Assembly: GCA_905215465.1 (NCBI GenBank)
Contig: CAJMPT010000005.1
Location: 13,825-77,824, forward strand
DNA from: an uncultured bacterium
Lineage (GTDB): Bacteria; Actinomycetota; Coriobacteriia; Coriobacteriales; Atopobiaceae
Direction of reading: 5' to 3'
DNA length: 64,000 nucleotides
Shown here piece after piece: positions 7,691-15,759 of the stretch. The position numbers were made by a program, and so were the translations under genes. How positions within the stretch are numbered: position 1 is the first letter of the stretch; every line of letters begins with the position of its first letter. The notes beneath the pieces are model-generated. The model saw only the letters and a program-made list of their open reading frames with translations. It ran no database searches and was not told where the DNA came from.

Positions 7691-8521
7691 CTATCCCAGG
7701 ATGCCAAAGGCGGCGCAAACCCAGGAGACGACGATGATTCCAATGATGAGGACGTTCGTGGAGACCTTCTTCTTGAGGAGCTGATAGACCAGCACGGTCG
7801 CCATCACGGGAAGGAACCCAGTCAGGATCTTGTCGAAGAGCTGCTCCTGAAGGCCGAAGCTCGCATCACCGATGGCAATGGCAAGCGGCGTGGAGATCTT
7901 GATGACCGAGGGGATGAGGGCGCCGACCACCGTAAGGCCCAGGACGGACATGGCCTCGGAGAGCGCGGCCACCTTGTCCGCCAGCGTAGTGATGATCGCG
8001 GAGCCAAACTTGTAGCCCCAGCTCCAGCTCTTGACCTTGAGGCCAAGGCTGCACACGAGCATGACCAGGGCAAAGATGATGGCACCAAGCGGATTGCCCT
8101 CCTGGCCCATGTAGGCGGCCATGGAGCCAAAAATCGTGGGAATCATGACCCACAGCAGGGCGTCACCGATGCCAGAGATGGAGCCCATAAGGCCAACCTT
8201 GAGGTCCTGGACGGCGTCGAGGGCATCCGTCTTGCCCTCCTCCTCGATGGCCAGGCCGGCGCCCAGCAGGAAGCCAGCGACGGGCGGCGTGGCATTGAAG
8301 TACTTGCCGGCGTTTGCCAGAGACTTGCGGTAGGCCTCGTCGTCATCGCCGTAGATCTTCTTCAGGGCGTCCGCCTCGGCAAAGACGACGGACGGGGCAA
8401 GCTGGGTCTCGTAGTTGAAGCCGTTCACGGACATGCACCAGCGACGTCCGCACTTGTTGAGGTCCTTCTCGGTCAGGACCTTGCCCTCGGTCTTCTCGGG
8501 CGCGACGGTGGCGTTACTCAT
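7691..8521 (-). CDS. PTS system mannose/fructose/sorbose-family EIID
   Basis: A 276-residue protein. The N-terminal half has the family's cytosolic helices (GFNYETQLAPSVVFAEAD..., NATPPVAGFLLGAGLAIEE), followed by GLMGSISGIGDALLWVMIPT and several TM helices. EIID joins EIIC to form the sugar channel. The start at 8521 is preferred: that ATG overlaps the EIIC stop (ATGAGTAA) and has GAGGGGGT about 9 bases upstream. A longer frame upstream lies inside EIIC. Coupled to EIIC in the same operon. Confidence 0.93.
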   Translation of the reverse strand: MSNATVAPEKTEGKVLTEKDLNKCGRRWCMSVNGFNYETQLAPSVVFAEADALKKIYGDDDEAYRKSLANAGKYFNATPPVAGFLLGAGLAIEEEGKTDALDAVQDLKVGLMGSISGIGDALLWVMIPTIFGSMAAYMGQEGNPLGAIIFALVMLVCSLGLKVKSWSWGYKFGSAIITTLADKVAALSEAMSVLGLTVVGALIPSVIKISTPLAIAIGDASFGLQEQLFDKILTGFLPVMATVLVYQLLKKKVSTNVLIIGIIVVSWVCAAFGILG

Positions 8522-9290
8522 CTTCAAGAACCCCCTCATTGGTGGTCGTGGCAACAGAGGCGCTGGTCAGCTTCTTGTAGACCTCGTAGGCGGCAGCTCC
8601 GCCCAGAATGGCGATGGGCAGGATGGCAAGGCCCAGGTAGGCGGAGAGCACGAAGCCCACGGCAAGGAAGCTGAAGTACTGCTTGACGGGCATGTAGGAG
8701 AGAAGCGCAGCCATGCCGATGACGGGAAGGATGCCGCCGGCAATGGAGAGGCCGGTGGTGAACCAGGCGGGCATGGCAGAGATGACGCCGTTGACTACGG
8801 CCTCGCCAAAGAGGAGAACCAGGAACATGGGGATGGCGTCGGTCAGGCCAAAGAACAGGGGGCCAAGGAAGGTGACGTGCTTCATCTTGGAGTACTCACC
8901 GGCCTGGGCGTAGGCAGCCTGCTTGCGGGCCATGAAGCCGTTCAGGACCTTGGCAACCACGTCAAGCTGAACGCCCAGGGTGCCGACGGCGATGCCGGCC
9001 GCAAGGCCAACGCCCATGTCCTGGCCCGTGGTGATGGTGATGACGGTTCCGACCATAGCGCCGAGGGGCCAGTCGGGAACGGAGGAGCCGGCAATAGCGG
9101 CAACGCCTAGGGACATCAGCTGGACGGAGGCGCCAATGGTGAGGCCGGTCAGGCCGTCACCCAGAATGAGGCCGACGATCCAGGCATACAGGACGGCGTC
9201 GTAGTTGAGGACCTGCGTTCCATAGCGCTCGATGCGATAGAGAAACGCCAGGACGGTGATGATGACGATCTGCCAGACGGCAATCTGCAT
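8514..9290 (-). CDS. PTS system mannose/fructose/sorbose-family EIIC
   Basis: A 258-residue membrane permease with about eight hydrophobic segments. Family signatures include LILGDGLTGLTIGASVQLMS and GQDMGVGLAAGIAVGTLGVQ. It forms the sugar-translocating channel with EIID. It lies 15 bp downstream of EIIB and overlaps EIID by 8 bp. Sugar specificity cannot be read from the sequence: mannose, fructose, sorbose, N-acetylgalactosamine and others use this family. Confidence 0.93.
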   Translation of the reverse strand: MQIAVWQIVIITVLAFLYRIERYGTQVLNYDAVLYAWIVGLILGDGLTGLTIGASVQLMSLGVAAIAGSSVPDWPLGAMVGTVITITTGQDMGVGLAAGIAVGTLGVQLDVVAKVLNGFMARKQAAYAQAGEYSKMKHVTFLGPLFFGLTDAIPMFLVLLFGEAVVNGVISAMPAWFTTGLSIAGGILPVIGMAALLSYMPVKQYFSFLAVGFVLSAYLGLAILPIAILGGAAAYEVYKKLTSASVATTTNEGVLEDE

Positions 9291-9305
9291 GGAAGCTCAC
9301 TCCTC

Positions 9306-9794
9306 TCAGAGGGAGACGTACTTGGAAAGGGGCTCGCACTTGTCGGCGCACACGTACTGGACGGTGATGTCGCAGCCGTTGCCGGCGATGGCGGAGTAGG
9401 TGGGAACCTGGGAGTCCAGAACGTAGGCGCGGCGGCTCACCTGCGTTGCGCCAACGCCCTCGGCCGGATCGACGGTGCCGCCCACGGTCAGGCGCGGAAC
9501 CTTCTGCCCCGCCTCCTGGAGGTCAAGGACAACCTGCGGGTCCCTGACCACAACGAAGACGGTGTGGTCGTCGTACTTGCCCGCCGCAAAGTTGGCATAG
9601 GCGGTCTCGCGGCTGATGATGGAGAGCGCCACGCCCGCGGGCTTGGCCATCCTCATGCCGGCCTTCTTGGTGGGGTCGTTTGCGTACTCGTCATCGATGA
9701 TCATGAGGCGCTGCGGATGAAACTCCGGGACCCACTGGGTCGCAACGATGCCGTGAAGCAGGCGATTGTCGATGCGTGCTGCGATGATGCTCAT
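9306..9794 (-). CDS. PTS system mannose/fructose/sorbose-family EIIB
   Basis: A 162-residue cytosolic phosphotransferase of normal length. RIDNRLLHGIVATQW contains His14, the phosphorylated residue of this fold. It would receive phosphate from EIIA and pass it to sugar bound in EIIC/EIID. A strong GGAGGGGG precedes its start. It is the first transport gene after levR, 63 bp away. Confidence 0.94.
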   Translation of the reverse strand: MSIIAARIDNRLLHGIVATQWVPEFHPQRLMIIDDEYANDPTKKAGMRMAKPAGVALSIISRETAYANFAAGKYDDHTVFVVVRDPQVVLDLQEAGQKVPRLTVGGTVDPAEGVGATQVSRRAYVLDSQVPTYSAIAGNGCDITVQYVCADKCEPLSKYVSL

Positions 9795-9857
9795 CGCGCC
9801 CCCTCCTTTCGGGATGCGTGTTCTTCTCGCCGCCTGCGTCTGCGGACGGCGCGGCTC

Positions 9858-12602
9858 CTACTCGTCTTGCTGAGAGGAGCCTTCTACCTGGCCCGAGGCG
9901 TGCTCGCGCGTTGCACTCTTCGAGCTGATGTAGTCGTATACGTAGGCGATCTCGGTCGCGGGGACCTCGACGCGGTAGTGGTCGGTGATGCTGGAGAAGC
10001 TCGTGCGGAAGGCGTCGATAAACGCGGCGTGCGCCGTGCGGAACTCCTGCTCGTTGGCATAGGCCTCGATGGGCGTCTTGGTGACCAGACGCTCGACCAG
10101 GCAGCAGAGGTGCACGTAGAGGCCAATGGTCGCCGCGGGGGCGATGGGCTGGCCCATGAGGTCGGCCAGCCGGCTTACGGCCTGGGAGACCTCGGCATAG
10201 AGCTTCTCGGGGTTGAGAATGGTGATGGACTCAATGACGTTCTGGAGCGTGAGGTGCTTGAGGAGGCTGGCATGGAAGCTGGCAAGAGCCGCCGCGTCCA
10301 TGCAGCGCGAGAAGGCCTTGTCAAGGCGACGGGTCGGGCCCTCGTAGAGGATGTCCTCCAGCGCAAGGAACGGGATGCCCTCGACGCCCGGGTCCATGGT
10401 GCCGACGATGGCACGAACGTTGCCGCGCTGGAACGCGGGATCGGCAAGACCGTGCTCGGCGAGCTCGCGATAGTCTGCGACCACCAGCTCAACGGGAGTA
10501 TCTGCGGGAAGGCTCTCGGAGAAGAGCCGGCGAATTTTGTCGGCGGCCTCAATGCCACTCTCGGAGCAGAAGACCACGGTGTCAACGTGGTTACTCGCGT
10601 GAGTGACGCTGAACGCCGGGGCGCAGAGCTGCGCCATCTCGGCAAGACGCGCCTCAGGGGACTCGTTGGCCCGGAGGGCGGAGCCGACCTCGAGGGCAAG
10701 GCCCGTGGAGACGTTGCTTACCACGATGAGCTCCATGTCGGTTGCCTGGGAGATGGCTGACGCGATGTCGGTCAGCGAGCCCATGTCCACGAGCAACACG
10801 GCACCCTTGCAGTAGGAATAGCGCTCCAGGAGGCGACGAAGCGGAAGCAGGACGTCTGTGACCTGCTGATCGTAGGTCATGTTTATGGCATCGAAGACGT
10901 GGGCGTGAAGGATCCTGTTGGCGGCATCGGCGATACTCGTGGCAGTTGAGTAACCATGGCAGCAGATGATGCCCATGTACTCGCGGTTGCGCTTTGCCAC
11001 GACCGAGGAGTTGATGTCAAGCATCATGACGATGCGGCACAGCTGGTCGGGCTCGGCGCCCAGGGCCGTCCTGGTCTCTGCAGAGAGCTGGTCGACGATG
11101 GCCGCCGTGGCCCTGAGGTGACGGGAGAGGGCGGCGTGGAGCCGTCCGAGCTTCTCGACCTGGTCGGGACGAAGCTGCTCGACGCCGTTGCCACGAAGCT
11201 GGACCGTGAGGCACTGGGCGAGCAGGCGCGAGCTTTTGCGGGTCAGCTCGACGTCATGGGCGGAGCCAACCTCCTCCAGAACGGGGTTGAGGACCCGCTC
11301 GCAGGAAAGAGCGCGCGGGTTGACGGCAGCCCCTCCAAAGTTAAGGTGGTCCTGGTACTCGCGGACATGGCCAACCGCCTCCGAGATGAACTCCCCAAAG
11401 GAGATGGCGCTGCTCTCCAGACGGTCGAAGGCCTGGAGCAGGCCCTCTATCATGCTCGCCCGGTGGGAGGAGTCCGCCTGGCCGGAGGAGCCCTTCTCGC
11501 AGCTCAGCAGGACGTCGTCGTTCTTCTGGGCAGTGGAGGCGCCGAGCACGTTGGCTGGGAGGTCATAGGTCCTAACGATGAGCTCGTCCTTGCTTCCGGG
11601 AACGTAGGCATGAGAGCAGCAGTTGATGACGCAGCTCTTGAGGCCGTCGACGTTCTCGGCAAAGTTTGCCTCAACAAGGGAGCGCAGGGCACCACGGCTG
11701 ATGCGCACGTTGGCAGAGACGCGGCGGCCCTCGGCGCGCAAGAAGTGCATCGCAAGGTCGATCCGCTCGCTTACGCTGCGCTCGGAAAGGGACGGCACGT
11801 TGACCACGATGGGAACGACGCGACCAAAGGGGCTGGCCTTCGAGGCGCTTGCCGAAGTCGAGCAGGCCAGGATAAGACGGGCACGCTCTTTTGCCTGGGC
11901 TCCGGCAACGGCGCGACCATACTCGCCCAGAAGGGAGATGACGACGTCGCGCTGGCGTGCTCCCAGAGAGTCGACGCCATCGAGGAAGACGCACCCTCCG
12001 CCAACCCGCTCCAGAATGCCGGGCGTGGAGGCGTCGCCAAACAGGCGGGCTTTCAAACCCACAAGGTCCGACGCAAACGCGGCGCAGTCAAGGCGCGCAT
12101 AGCCAGCTTCCGACGACACGATTCCCTGGTTACGGCAGTACTCAAAGGCCAAGCGAGAGAGGCGGGCCTTTCCACACCCATGCTCACCACAAAGCAAGAC
12201 GGGCAAGCCACAGGGTGGATAGCTCATTGCGGCCTTGAGCTGATCGATGCAGGGAGCCAGGGAGAGATCGTGACCAATGGCCTTTTGAAAGTCCTTGGCC
12301 TCCCCCACGCCAACGCTCTTGAGCAGTGCCGTCATGGACGGATACTCGCTTGCGTGAAGGCCATGCTGAAGAAAGCGCTCGAAGGCTGCCTTGTGGAGGT
12401 AGATAACCGGACGGGAGTTCACCTTGACGATGAGGCCATCGCGAACCAGTTCGTTGAGATACTGGCTGGCAAGGCTACGAGATACGTTGATGTCCGCCGC
12501 AATCTGCATGGTCGTAAATGAGCCGACCGTTTCCGGAGTTGCCGCACGTGTGAGCCTATCGAGGTGCTCAAGAAGCTCTTGTTTGGTGCCTGACGTGGAC
12601 AT
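9858..12602 (-). CDS. LevR-like PTS-regulated transcriptional activator
   Basis: A 914-residue regulator. The N-terminal HTH (~25-65, QIAADINVSRSLASQYLNEL) is followed by an AAA+ domain with Walker A GEHGCGKA (~139-146) and Walker B CVFLDGVD (~204-211). Then come PRD1 (~450-560), an EIIA-Man-like domain (GIICCHGYSTATS with candidate phospho-His), and a C-terminal PRD2 (YVHLCCLVERL). LevR/ManR proteins activate sigma-54 PTS operons and are tuned by phosphorylation. Here the sigma-54 contact loop GAFTGA is absent: the segment reads LFGDASTPGILE. Actinobacteria generally lack sigma-54, so it probably works through the main polymerase. GGGGG precedes the start at 12602. Confidence 0.86.
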   Translation of the reverse strand: MSTSGTKQELLEHLDRLTRAATPETVGSFTTMQIAADINVSRSLASQYLNELVRDGLIVKVNSRPVIYLHKAAFERFLQHGLHASEYPSMTALLKSVGVGEAKDFQKAIGHDLSLAPCIDQLKAAMSYPPCGLPVLLCGEHGCGKARLSRLAFEYCRNQGIVSSEAGYARLDCAAFASDLVGLKARLFGDASTPGILERVGGGCVFLDGVDSLGARQRDVVISLLGEYGRAVAGAQAKERARLILACSTSASASKASPFGRVVPIVVNVPSLSERSVSERIDLAMHFLRAEGRRVSANVRISRGALRSLVEANFAENVDGLKSCVINCCSHAYVPGSKDELIVRTYDLPANVLGASTAQKNDDVLLSCEKGSSGQADSSHRASMIEGLLQAFDRLESSAISFGEFISEAVGHVREYQDHLNFGGAAVNPRALSCERVLNPVLEEVGSAHDVELTRKSSRLLAQCLTVQLRGNGVEQLRPDQVEKLGRLHAALSRHLRATAAIVDQLSAETRTALGAEPDQLCRIVMMLDINSSVVAKRNREYMGIICCHGYSTATSIADAANRILHAHVFDAINMTYDQQVTDVLLPLRRLLERYSYCKGAVLLVDMGSLTDIASAISQATDMELIVVSNVSTGLALEVGSALRANESPEARLAEMAQLCAPAFSVTHASNHVDTVVFCSESGIEAADKIRRLFSESLPADTPVELVVADYRELAEHGLADPAFQRGNVRAIVGTMDPGVEGIPFLALEDILYEGPTRRLDKAFSRCMDAAALASFHASLLKHLTLQNVIESITILNPEKLYAEVSQAVSRLADLMGQPIAPAATIGLYVHLCCLVERLVTKTPIEAYANEQEFRTAHAAFIDAFRTSFSSITDHYRVEVPATEIAYVYDYISSKSATREHASGQVEGSSQQDE

Positions 12603-12792
12603 TTGACGTACCCCCTTTCCAAAACGAAGGTTACGTGCACGTCGAAGCCCATGGGGCCCTCGAAGTCTGAATCAACAGTCTAGGGGGCGTTTCGACACTT
12701 CAAGTTGAAATCCTCAGCCAATTTAGCTCCCACTCGACACCTTGTAGACGGGCATTTAATAACTTGCAGACGCACGGAACGACTTGTTGTCT

Positions 12793-13069
12793 GCTTGGGC
12801 CCCAAAACCCGTGCAGAACCGACCTTGGTGTGAGCCGTCCGGGAACGGCTGTGCAAAAGCGACCTTCGTGTGAGTGCCTCCGGAAGGCTCCCGCCGGAGG
12901 CCAGGCAGTTTTATGCAAGGCGCGCACCGCAATCCTGCGGTTTTGCCACCGGAATATTCACTGCAATTTTGATATTTCCCTCAAACCCAAGGAATTGGGC
13001 TCACACCAAGCCCGCTTCTGCACAACAACCAGCAAATCACTCACACCAAGGTCAGTTCCGCACAACCGC
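12793..13069. repeat. ~277-bp intergenic repeat, copy 2
   Basis: Closely similar to 5056-5331 in the same orientation, beginning GCTTGGGCCCCAAAACCCG in both. It has two forward and two inverted units around a central unrelated stretch. With copy 1 it brackets the levR-PTS operon. I see no coding potential. Confidence 0.8.
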
Positions 13070-13127
13070 AACCTCAAATTTGAGGCTTTCTGAAGTCTGA
13101 GACGCGTAGATTCCATCAGCATGGCAA

Positions 13128-13201
13128 CGCCCCGGCGGAACCACTTCATAAGCAAGTTCTTTGCGAAGCGTAACTTGCGTTGAAGTGGTCCCGCCGGGGC
13201 G
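13128..13201. repeat. Conserved-core hairpin, copy at 13.1 kb
   Basis: Outer arms CGCCCCGGCGG-ACCACTTCA and their complement enclose the core GTTCTTTGCGAAGCGTAAC, flanked by GCAA/TTGC. It lies just past the 3' end of ychF. There is no T-tract on either side, so it is not a standard intrinsic terminator. The same core occurs at 15.6 and 20.6 kb with unrelated arms, and a variant at 58.1 kb. Confidence 0.7.
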
Positions 13202-13221
13202 AACCAGGTTGCGAAGCCTAT

Positions 13222-14298
13222 CTACACGTTGAAGCGGAAGTGCATGATGTCGCCGTCCTGGACGACGTACTCCTTGCCCTCCATGCGCAGCTTGCCGGCG
13301 TTCTTGCAGCCAGCCTCGCCACCCAGTTCGACGTAGTCCTCATAGCTTGCGACCTCGGCCTTGATGAAGCCGCGCTCGAAGTCGGAGTGGATGACGCCGG
13401 CCGCCTCGGGGGCCTTGGCGCCAATGCGGACGGTCCAGGCCTTGACCTCCATCTCACCCGCGGTGAAGTAGCTCTGCAGACCAAGCAGGCGATAGGCGGC
13501 CTGGGCAAGCGTCTCGAGTCCGCTCTTCTCCAGGCCCAGGTCAGACAGGTACTCGGCAGCCTCGTCAGCGTCGAGCTCGGAGAGCTCGGCCTCCACCTTG
13601 GCGCAGATGGGGATGGGCTTCACGCCGTCGATGGGGGCAAGCTCGTCGCCAAGCATGTCCTCGTCAACGTTGGCCACATAGAGGATGGGCTTCATCGTGA
13701 GCAGGAAGAGGCCCTTGGCCGCCAGGCGCTCGTCGTCGGACATCTCCATGGTAGCGGCGCGCTTGCCGTCGTTCAGCCAGTCGACAAGGCGCTTGGCAAC
13801 GCCCAGCTTGACCTGCAGCTCCTTGTCGCGCTTGGCATCCTTCTCAAGCTTGGGAAGCTGCTTCTCGAGCGTGCCCAGGTCGGCCAGGATGAGCTCGGTC
13901 ATGATGGTGTCGGCGTCGCCGGCGGGGTCAACGAAGTCGCCCGTGCGACCGACCTCGCGCATGACGTTGGGGTCCTTGAAGTAGCGCACGACCTCGCAGA
14001 TGGCGTCGGTCTCACGGATGTTGGCCAGGAACTGGTTGCCCAGACCCTCGCCCTCGTTGGCACCCTTGACCAGGCCAGCGATGTCGACAAACTCAACCGT
14101 TGCAGGCACGATGCGGCCGGGGTTCACGATGTCGGCAAGCTTCTGCAGGCGCTCGTCCGGCACGTCCACGATGCCCACGTTGGGGTCGATGGTCGCAAAC
14201 GGGTAGTTGGCCGCAAGGCCGCCCTTCTTGGTCAGGGCCGTGAACAGGGTCGACTTGCCAACGTTGGGCAGGCCAACGATGCCGATGGAAAGAGACAC
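13222..14298 (-). CDS. ychF: Ribosome-binding ATPase YchF
   Basis: A 358-residue Obg-family P-loop protein of normal length. G1 is GLPNVGKS (residues 9-16), G3 is DIAGLVKGA, and the G4 region is NVDED (NxxE type), which makes YchF prefer ATP over GTP. The C-terminal TGS-like domain includes FTAGEMEVKAWT, AAGVIHSDFERGFIKAE and the end GDIMHFRFNV. YchF binds ribosomes and is linked to oxidative-stress responses. It lies 11 bp downstream of the polyferredoxin gene and so is probably co-transcribed. Confidence 0.98.
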   Translation of the reverse strand: MSLSIGIVGLPNVGKSTLFTALTKKGGLAANYPFATIDPNVGIVDVPDERLQKLADIVNPGRIVPATVEFVDIAGLVKGANEGEGLGNQFLANIRETDAICEVVRYFKDPNVMREVGRTGDFVDPAGDADTIMTELILADLGTLEKQLPKLEKDAKRDKELQVKLGVAKRLVDWLNDGKRAATMEMSDDERLAAKGLFLLTMKPILYVANVDEDMLGDELAPIDGVKPIPICAKVEAELSELDADEAAEYLSDLGLEKSGLETLAQAAYRLLGLQSYFTAGEMEVKAWTVRIGAKAPEAAGVIHSDFERGFIKAEVASYEDYVELGGEAGCKNAGKLRMEGKEYVVQDGDIMHFRFNV

Positions 14299-14309
14299 GA
14301 TCTTCTCCT

Positions 14310-15590
14310 CTACTTGTCAGTCTGGTCAGTGGCGGCCTCGATGGCGTCCGCCACGCGACCGAGCTGCTTCTTGCCGTGCTCGATGTACTTCTGCGCCTCC
14401 GCCTTGGCCTTGGCCTTCTGGGCGCGAATCCTCTCGGTGACCTCGTCCGGGACGATAAGCTCCTCGGTGTCCATGCGCTCCATGGTGAGGGCGCCCTCCT
14501 CGCAGACCTTGGCGCACGCGCCGCAGCTCACGCAGAAGGCGTTCTGGATGGTGACCATGCCGTTGGTGTCCAGGTCAAGGGCTCGCGTGGTGCAAACGCG
14601 GGCGCACTCGCCACAGGCCGTGCAGCGAGCGGAATCAAACACGGGAGCCTGCAGGTCAACGTACTTGGCCAGGCCGGGATCGTGCTGCAGCGCACCCATG
14701 ACCAGCTTGCGGCTCTGCGTGAGCATGCGCTGACGGTTGTTGGAGGTCTTGGCGCCGACGGCGGCCTCCAGCTGGCGCTGCATCTCGTCGATGCGCTTGG
14801 TGTGGTCGGAGATCTTCTTTGCAACCGCCTGGGCGCCGGCGAGAGCTGGCGTGGTACGGCTGACCAGGCGCTCCGCAGAGTGGATGGCGCTGGAGACAAA
14901 CTGGCTGCGCTTGTAGTCTCGCGTGAGCTCGTGCGTCATCTGGCGCTGATCAACCTCGAGTCCCACGGAGGCCTTGGCCCACTCCTCGGCGGTGCCGATG
15001 GCGTCCACGTACGTGGCCTCGCCCGTGGTGGTCTTGCAGCGGTCGCAGATGCCCACGGGCAGGTAGACGCTGATGTTGTCGTAGTCGGTGAGCAGCGAGA
15101 ACCACAGGTCGCGGGAGAGGTCTCCCACGCAAGCGAGAACCACCTCGTTGCCCTTGGGGATGCGCTTGAGGGCGCGAGTGCAGGTGACGTAGCACTGCTC
15201 GTAGGCGCTGGCCACGCGGGCGATCTGGTCGTAGACCTGGCGCGGCATGTGCCTACGCGTGGAGAGAGTCTCCGTCGGGCAGACGGCCGAGCACAGGCCG
15301 CACTTGCGGCAGTCGTCGTTGATGAGGACGGACTGCTTGTGCACCGTGATTGCCGCGGTGGGGCAGACGTCGACGCAGCGGGTGCAGACCTCGGTGTTGT
15401 TGGAGGCGGTGCACAGGCAGCGGTTGGAGTTGGCGAAGGGCTTCTCCTTGTAGTCAGCGGGGTTGAAGACCTTGCGCTGCTCGGGGTCAAGGGACTCCAC
15501 CATGCCCTCGAAGGGGTTGGAAAGAGCCTGCCAGTCGCTCTGTATGTCAATGAGATCGTCGAGAAGATCGCGCTTCTGGGCCACGGGCAT
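14310..15590 (-). CDS. Polyferredoxin-like protein with four [4Fe-4S] motif regions
   Basis: A 426-residue cytosolic iron-sulfur protein. Two ferredoxin pairs are visible: near the N-terminus CTRCVDVCP and CRKCGLCSAVCP, and near the C-terminus CTACGECARVC and CVSCGACAKVC. The middle (~130-320) has further Cys residues (CDRCKTT) and helical regions, ending in a Lys/Ala-rich helix. Such proteins usually relay electrons between oxidoreductases. No partner oxidoreductase is adjacent; the following gene is ychF, which seems unrelated. The role is unknown; the cluster-binding call is firm. Confidence 0.75.
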   Translation of the reverse strand: MPVAQKRDLLDDLIDIQSDWQALSNPFEGMVESLDPEQRKVFNPADYKEKPFANSNRCLCTASNNTEVCTRCVDVCPTAAITVHKQSVLINDDCRKCGLCSAVCPTETLSTRRHMPRQVYDQIARVASAYEQCYVTCTRALKRIPKGNEVVLACVGDLSRDLWFSLLTDYDNISVYLPVGICDRCKTTTGEATYVDAIGTAEEWAKASVGLEVDQRQMTHELTRDYKRSQFVSSAIHSAERLVSRTTPALAGAQAVAKKISDHTKRIDEMQRQLEAAVGAKTSNNRQRMLTQSRKLVMGALQHDPGLAKYVDLQAPVFDSARCTACGECARVCTTRALDLDTNGMVTIQNAFCVSCGACAKVCEEGALTMERMDTEELIVPDEVTERIRAQKAKAKAEAQKYIEHGKKQLGRVADAIEAATDQTDK

Positions 15591-15642
15591 TCCCTCTCTC
15601 TAAGCCAGTAGTCAGAACCTCCATTGTACGACCACCTGGGAG

Positions 15643-15713
15643 GGGCGGGCCGTTTGTTTGTGCTCGGAGTTACGCTTCGCAAAGAACTCCCAGCACAAAC
15701 AAACGGCCCGCCC
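15643..15713. repeat. Conserved-core hairpin, copy at 15.6 kb
   Basis: Perfect 22-bp arms (15643-15664 and 15692-15713, starting GGGCGGGCCGTTTG) enclose, in inverted orientation, GTTCTTTGCGAAGCGTAAC. The arms share no sequence with the other copies. It lies between the polyferredoxin start and the 3' end of the histidine kinase gene. Confidence 0.72.
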
Positions 15714-15759
15714 ACGCGGCCGAAGCAATTTGTCGCCGGGAAGAGCGCCGTCTGGCAAC

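Noticed and set aside
13128..13201. Ordinary Rho-independent terminator
   Set aside because: No T-tract on either side, and the loop core is conserved at other loci, unlike terminator loops.
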